Assembly (NCBI RefSeq): GCF_032062135.1 | Contig: NC_092866.1 | Coordinates: 25,801,886 to 25,865,885, forward strand | Length of the DNA stretch: 64,000 bases | Source: Pyxicephalus adspersus | Taxonomy: Eukaryota > Chordata > Amphibia > Anura > Pyxicephalidae | Direction of reading: 5' to 3' | Part shown: positions 59,553-64,000 of the stretch, piece after piece | How positions within the stretch are numbered: position 1 is the first letter of the stretch | Layout of the letters: every line of letters starts with the position of its first letter | Position numbers and translations under genes: made by a program | Notes under the pieces: model-generated | Databases searched by the model: none | Told to the model about the DNA's origin: nothing | Seen by the model: the letters and a program-made list of their open reading frames with translations, nothing else

Positions 59553-59600
59553 GTTTAGGCATGTTTTGCAGGGTAAACCTGCTTCTTCAGTGGAACATCA
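59553..59600 (-). ncRNA. Decayed hammerhead-like site
   Basis: On the minus strand, CTGAAGA (fits CUGANGA) is followed by the helix II hairpin GCAGG-TTTAC-CCTGC, then AAAAC where GAAAC is expected and GCC where GTC is expected. GATGTT upstream can pair with AACATC downstream. Probably inactive. Confidence 0.4.
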
Positions 59601-62600
59601 CAGAAAAGCAAGAAAAGCAAAGGCGGGACATTAAATAAATAAATGGCAGGACTAAATAAATCAACTCACTGCTCTCATTGTTTTATTTTTTTTTTTTTCA
59701 AAATGTTTTTTTTCAATTTTTCAAATATACAGAGACAAGGTTTTATTTTTAAAGTCTAGTTCCACTTTAATGCACTGGACACATGAGAAGGACTTTACAT
59801 TTTAGGGCTCTATTTATAAAACAGGGAATCAGACAATCCCTTAAAGTTTCCCTTGTGGGAATCTTCCAGGTCTATGTGTTTCAAATGAATAGTAAGATAT
59901 AGACCTTTGTGTACACCATTTAGTTTTTTTTGGTCATTTTTACCATGTTTTGTGCTTGGTATACCCTGAGTATGCTGCTAGTATAAGCCTCACTATTAAA
60001 CACATTTGTGTTTTAATAAATATTCTGTTATTCTTTCCATGTTTTCCTGTATGCATACCTAATAAACCCTTGTTTTTCATTTTATTCAGCACACTGTTAT
60101 TATTCCTGTATGTCACCATGGAGCACTGCATACGCTGCTGTTATACCCCTGTGTTTTATCTTTGTTGTGACAAATATTCCCAAGGTATAGGTCTTGATTG
60201 CATTTAAACTCTTAAATGCTTATGTGCTTATGTTGTGCCACTTCCTGAACAAAAGATTTTCTGTAGCCATTTCCAAAAAAAAGTGTGCAAAATTAGGTAG
60301 AAAAAATTGACTGCTTGTGAATTTCTGTGCTTAATTTTATTTTCACATATGTTTATGCTACGTGATGCTAATATTACATAAATAAACTTCTAATCAGTTG
60401 AATGTCCTCGCCTGCCCCCCCCCCCCATCAACAATAAATAAAAAAAATCATTAATAATACATTAAATAAAAAGTATGGGGTAATGAATATGTATAATTTG
60501 TTTATCCATTGTAAAAAAAAAAAAAAGATGTGAACTAATAATTATATGAAGACTGTGCTTTTTCAAAACGACCATCAGATGGAGGTATAATACAAGGTAG
60601 GCAAATGCCAAGCCTTAGATTGAGATTAAAATACTAGGGTTAGTTTATTATTTAATTTTCTAAGTTTAGTGAATAAAGATGTAAACAAAGTGCATGTTTT
60701 TTTTTTAACATTGTGCTATCCTTGCATGGTGAGTTTCCAAGTGTGAGCTCCTTTAGTAAAATAACCCCTATGTTTCAATGGGGGGATGGGGATAAATCTA
60801 TATTATATATAGATAAACATAAAACAGAGAAAATATATAACCAAACATGGTAACCAGTAGCTGAAAGCTGGTCATAGGAATTAAAAAAAACATAGTAAAA
60901 TAATTATGATTCAATAAGAACTAGAAAAAGGGTGTACCAAAGTGGTACTAATGTCTAGTTCCTAACTTAGCCTCTTAGGGTATGCTAGGCATATAGCTCC
61001 AAAATGTCTCTTGAAATCTTTTAACTTTTTCCATGCATTCCACTGCATTATTAGAAATGGTTTCTAGCGGATTTACTGACAAACCTTCAGTAGAAGTCTA
61101 GTACTAGGTTTTTTTTATACATTTTAGATCAAAGTGGCATGAAAGACTGTAGTCCAAGCATCCTTGTTCTATCTTTTGACAAATGTCCACTAAAGTCACT
61201 TCCAAGGGGTATTATAGTTCCCATAAACTTTCTATTCAAAAAAAGGCTCCAATAGCAAGTAAGGCAGTAAACTAAGTGGTCACTGGAACCATTTATAAAA
61301 AGGCTGCCTAACTTCTGTCCTCATGGGCCAGTTTTTACACTAGTATTACTCTGACTTACAGCAGTAAATGTGGTAGGGTACAAAGAATAAGAAAATCACT
61401 GTCCTGTATATGGTCTGTGAAGTTTGGAGTTACAAAGCCCTAGTTTATAAACTGGGAAATACAGTAAATGCCTCTTATAGAATCATAAAATCTGTTCTCA
61501 CTATGATAGTTGAAACTTTATGTTTGCACTTTACCTTTCTCTATAGCCCTTTGATGTACAATAAATGTAGAATTGTTATTAGAGAGTAGAAGGCAGGTCA
61601 TGTAGGCTTCTTTTAGCAGATCTTTAACATAGAACTTTTCTACAAATGTTTGTTTGGAAATCTGTCTTTGTTATTTACAGACGTGAATAATAGGAAAATG
61701 TAGTATGGGAAGGCCCACAGGAAATGACAGTGATGATATCAGCAGGAAAAGGATTATAGTTCAAAATGGTGATGACTTTTCAATATCCCATGGTAAGGTT
61801 GGCATACCAAGGAAACTAAAACAGTTGTGTTCAGGGGATAACTTGTTCTACTTAAATAAAAACAAATTTCTTTATTTATAAACTGTCCCAGTGACTAGGA
61901 AGTGTACCACCTTACTGTACTTTAATGTGTAGGGAGAACTATAAGACCATTTTAAAACCGCTTCAGTGAACATAGCAAGAAAATGAGACAAGGATGTCTG
62001 AACTCAGTTTTTTGATCATTGCACCTTAAAACATAACAAATTTAACCTATTTTATAAGCCTTTTGCATATATTTTTTTTTTTACTTTTAAAGAATCTTTT
62101 CCACTTATACTGTGTTCCTCTTAACTTCCAGTGATAGAATGTACACACAATCCAATGGGTTGACATTAGGACTTTGTATGCCATATTTACTTGTGCCACT
62201 AATTTTATTAAGAACATTGGCTGCTGGTTGTATTTTAGATGGATACCACTCATTGTATGTATGGCAATGATGCTATCGCGCAGTGATTCTTCTGCACATC
62301 CACGCACAGGTCATTCTACTTTGCAATAGTCTAGTAGGTAGAGCCAATGTGGTTTTTGCTCTCTATTCACATTTCAGTCTTACTGTACAATCTAATTTAG
62401 ATTTAGTAATGTGTTTATTTCATGGTTGTTTTATATATATATTTACTTGGCATCCTGAATCCCTGTGTTGAACAATATGTATCTGTGGCAATTTTATTTT
62501 TTTGATTGTCATTCATGAAATTATAAATCCTAATTTCGACATGCTCTGAGCAAACTTTAGGCTGCATAGCAAGGAAAGTTTGTCATGCTTCAGCCTTTCT

Positions 62601-63428
62601 TTGATTCAATTACAGAATGCACACAACAATGTAGATTGAGACTGCGTAGCAGGTTTTTTGGAAAAGCTATGAGCATGTCTTTCAGTGGCTTCAAAAAGCA
62701 TGCCTGAAAAGGGTGTTTGAGTCAAGTGTCTGAAATACAGTACCAGTTTTTTTTTTCTCGATTTTTGGCTACCCACACTTTTGGGTTTAACCTAGAATGC
62801 TGGTGCCATTACTGATCAGGAAACATCTAAAAGTATAGCAGCACTTGATGTAGTAGCCTGGGGTTTGAGCGATACGTTGCTATGCCAGTCCAAAGTCCCC
62901 CCAACTTCTGTATGCTGTGGCTCCAATGTCTGCTATGCCTCCTGTGACCCATTGCCTCCTATGACAACAGTGTCGGATGTGGCCCTATGTTTGGCAGCTT
63001 TCATGTGTGCTCCTGGGACCTTTATGGTCCTGAATTTTGCTTTCTGCTTCTGCTTTGCTTTCTGCTTCTCTATCTTTGTGCATTTCTGAATATGTCTGTC
63101 CACCAGCTCCTTAGACTTGGAGCCTTGGCTGCATCATTTTCTAGAAAATAAAGTGCTCTCCATCTGGACAATTCTACTGTCAGAGGATTCTGACTACAGA
63201 ATGTAACAGCAAGTAGAAATTAGGTTTAAAAAAAAACTTTGTAAGCACATATATCACTATCCCTTATATCCTTTAGTATGCCTCTTTAAACTCAATTTAC
63301 TATTATACTGTATATTTTCACATAACATCTTTGTCATATTGTCAATGTACTATGCCCAATGTACTATGTACTCCCAAAGTACTATTTAATTTTCTATAAT
63401 ACTTCCATTTTGCTAAGCATTAACTGTT
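59601..63428. other. mmp2 upstream intron, no exon recognised
   Basis: AT-rich. Contains poly-T stretches near 59685-59720 and a run of 13 C near 60415. No segment resembling mmp2 exon 9 or other coding sequence was found. Confidence 0.4.
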
Positions 63429-63436
63429 CTTTAAGC

Positions 63437-63782
63437 CAGTGGTCGCCAACGTTTTCGGTCCCGAGGACCACTAAAATCACTGGCTCCCGACCGGGCATGC
63501 ACAGGGAATGGGGTGTCACTCAAAGGGGGAGAAACTTCCCCCAGAGTGACGTCACGACATAAACCCGGTCCACTCTCACTCAATTGCAGATCTGAGCCTG
63601 AAATGGAAGAGTGGACGGGTTGTGTCCAGGGACACACCCCGCCCACTTCTCTGAGCCTGGGAACTGTACAGGAGAAACATGGTCCACAGCTCTGGCCGTG
63701 TGTCCTCCCAGCGAGGTCCTTCTTCTGACCCCGCTCAGGGGTGCACCGGCCAGAGCCGCGGACCACCAGTTGGCGACCGCTG
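63437..63782. mobile_element. hAT-type MITE with perfect 8-bp target duplication
   Basis: Ends CAGTGGTCGCCAACG and GTTGGCGACCGCTG, flanked by CTTTAAGC at 63429-63436 and 63783-63790. Close relative of 37707-37994. Overlapping open frames on both strands reflect its high GC. Confidence 0.92.
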
Positions 63783-64000
63783 CTTTAAGCCTTCACTGAT
63801 TTGTGACTAAAACATGGGTGTTAAAAATATGTTAAGTTACTAATAAGACTAATGAAATCCATGGAGCAACTGTGTAAATCAAATGGACGACATAATCTAT
63901 GGAATTTTAATTTGTTTTAGGTTAGGTTAACAAAACACTAGGTAAACTAAGATTTTTATAAGCAATGCAAGTCATTTGTATTTTTCTACTGTATAGATTC

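Noticed and set aside
63431..63799. Overlapping open frames on both strands
   Set aside because: They lie inside a GC-rich hAT MITE with perfect target duplication, which explains the lack of stops.

Overview
The window is vertebrate nuclear DNA, almost certainly from an anuran and probably a ranoid frog. It is AT-rich, intron-rich and packed with transposon families typical of frog genomes: Tx1/L1-like, L2-like and CR1-like LINEs, a tRNA-derived SINE, Harbinger-type MITEs flanked by TTA, hAT-type MITEs with 8-bp target duplications, Tigger-like MITEs flanked by TA, and a Tc1 end. Two runs of N mark assembly gaps. There is no bacterial gene content, and most long open frames are chance or transposon-derived.

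Two host genes are recognisable, both on the minus strand. The last four coding exons of mmp2 (gelatinase A, most of the hemopexin domain) lie at 58569-58433, 58214-58055, 40609-40500 and 39403-39300 and end at the true stop codon. About 18 kb downstream is the 5' part of lpcat2 (lysophosphatidylcholine acyltransferase 2), with coding exons at 21226-21106, 17729-17590 and 7779-7667. The exon between the last two was not found, and the later exons lie beyond position 1. The head-to-tail order mmp2 then lpcat2 is the one I recall from human 16q12.2, so synteny supports both calls.

Region by region: 1-7666 is lpcat2 intron holding a Tigger MITE, a decayed Tx1/L1 LINE, a Tc1 end and a composite element with a hammerhead-ribozyme-like core. 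7667-21226 holds the lpcat2 exons among MITEs, a minisatellite split by a LINE tail, and an L2-like LINE. 21227-39299 is intergenic, with a SINE, a gapped 25-bp minisatellite, hAT MITEs, a CR1-like LINE, a gap, and a 742-bp element with a 15-bp target duplication and a well-formed type I hammerhead motif. 39300-58569 is the mmp2 3' end. Its intron 11 holds a tandem duplication (40517-48180 and 48181-54415) that copied 92 nt of exon 12, a Tx1/L1 LINE and a minisatellite. 58570-64000 is upstream mmp2 intron with more MITEs and a decayed hammerhead-like site.

The most interesting signals are the hammerhead-bearing elements and the mmp2 duplication. Its partial exon copy is identical to exon 12 over 92 nt inside visibly diverged intron, keeps its acceptor, and would read into a stop after nine codons. 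One duplicate also carries a Harbinger MITE at a site that is empty in the other, which orders the events.
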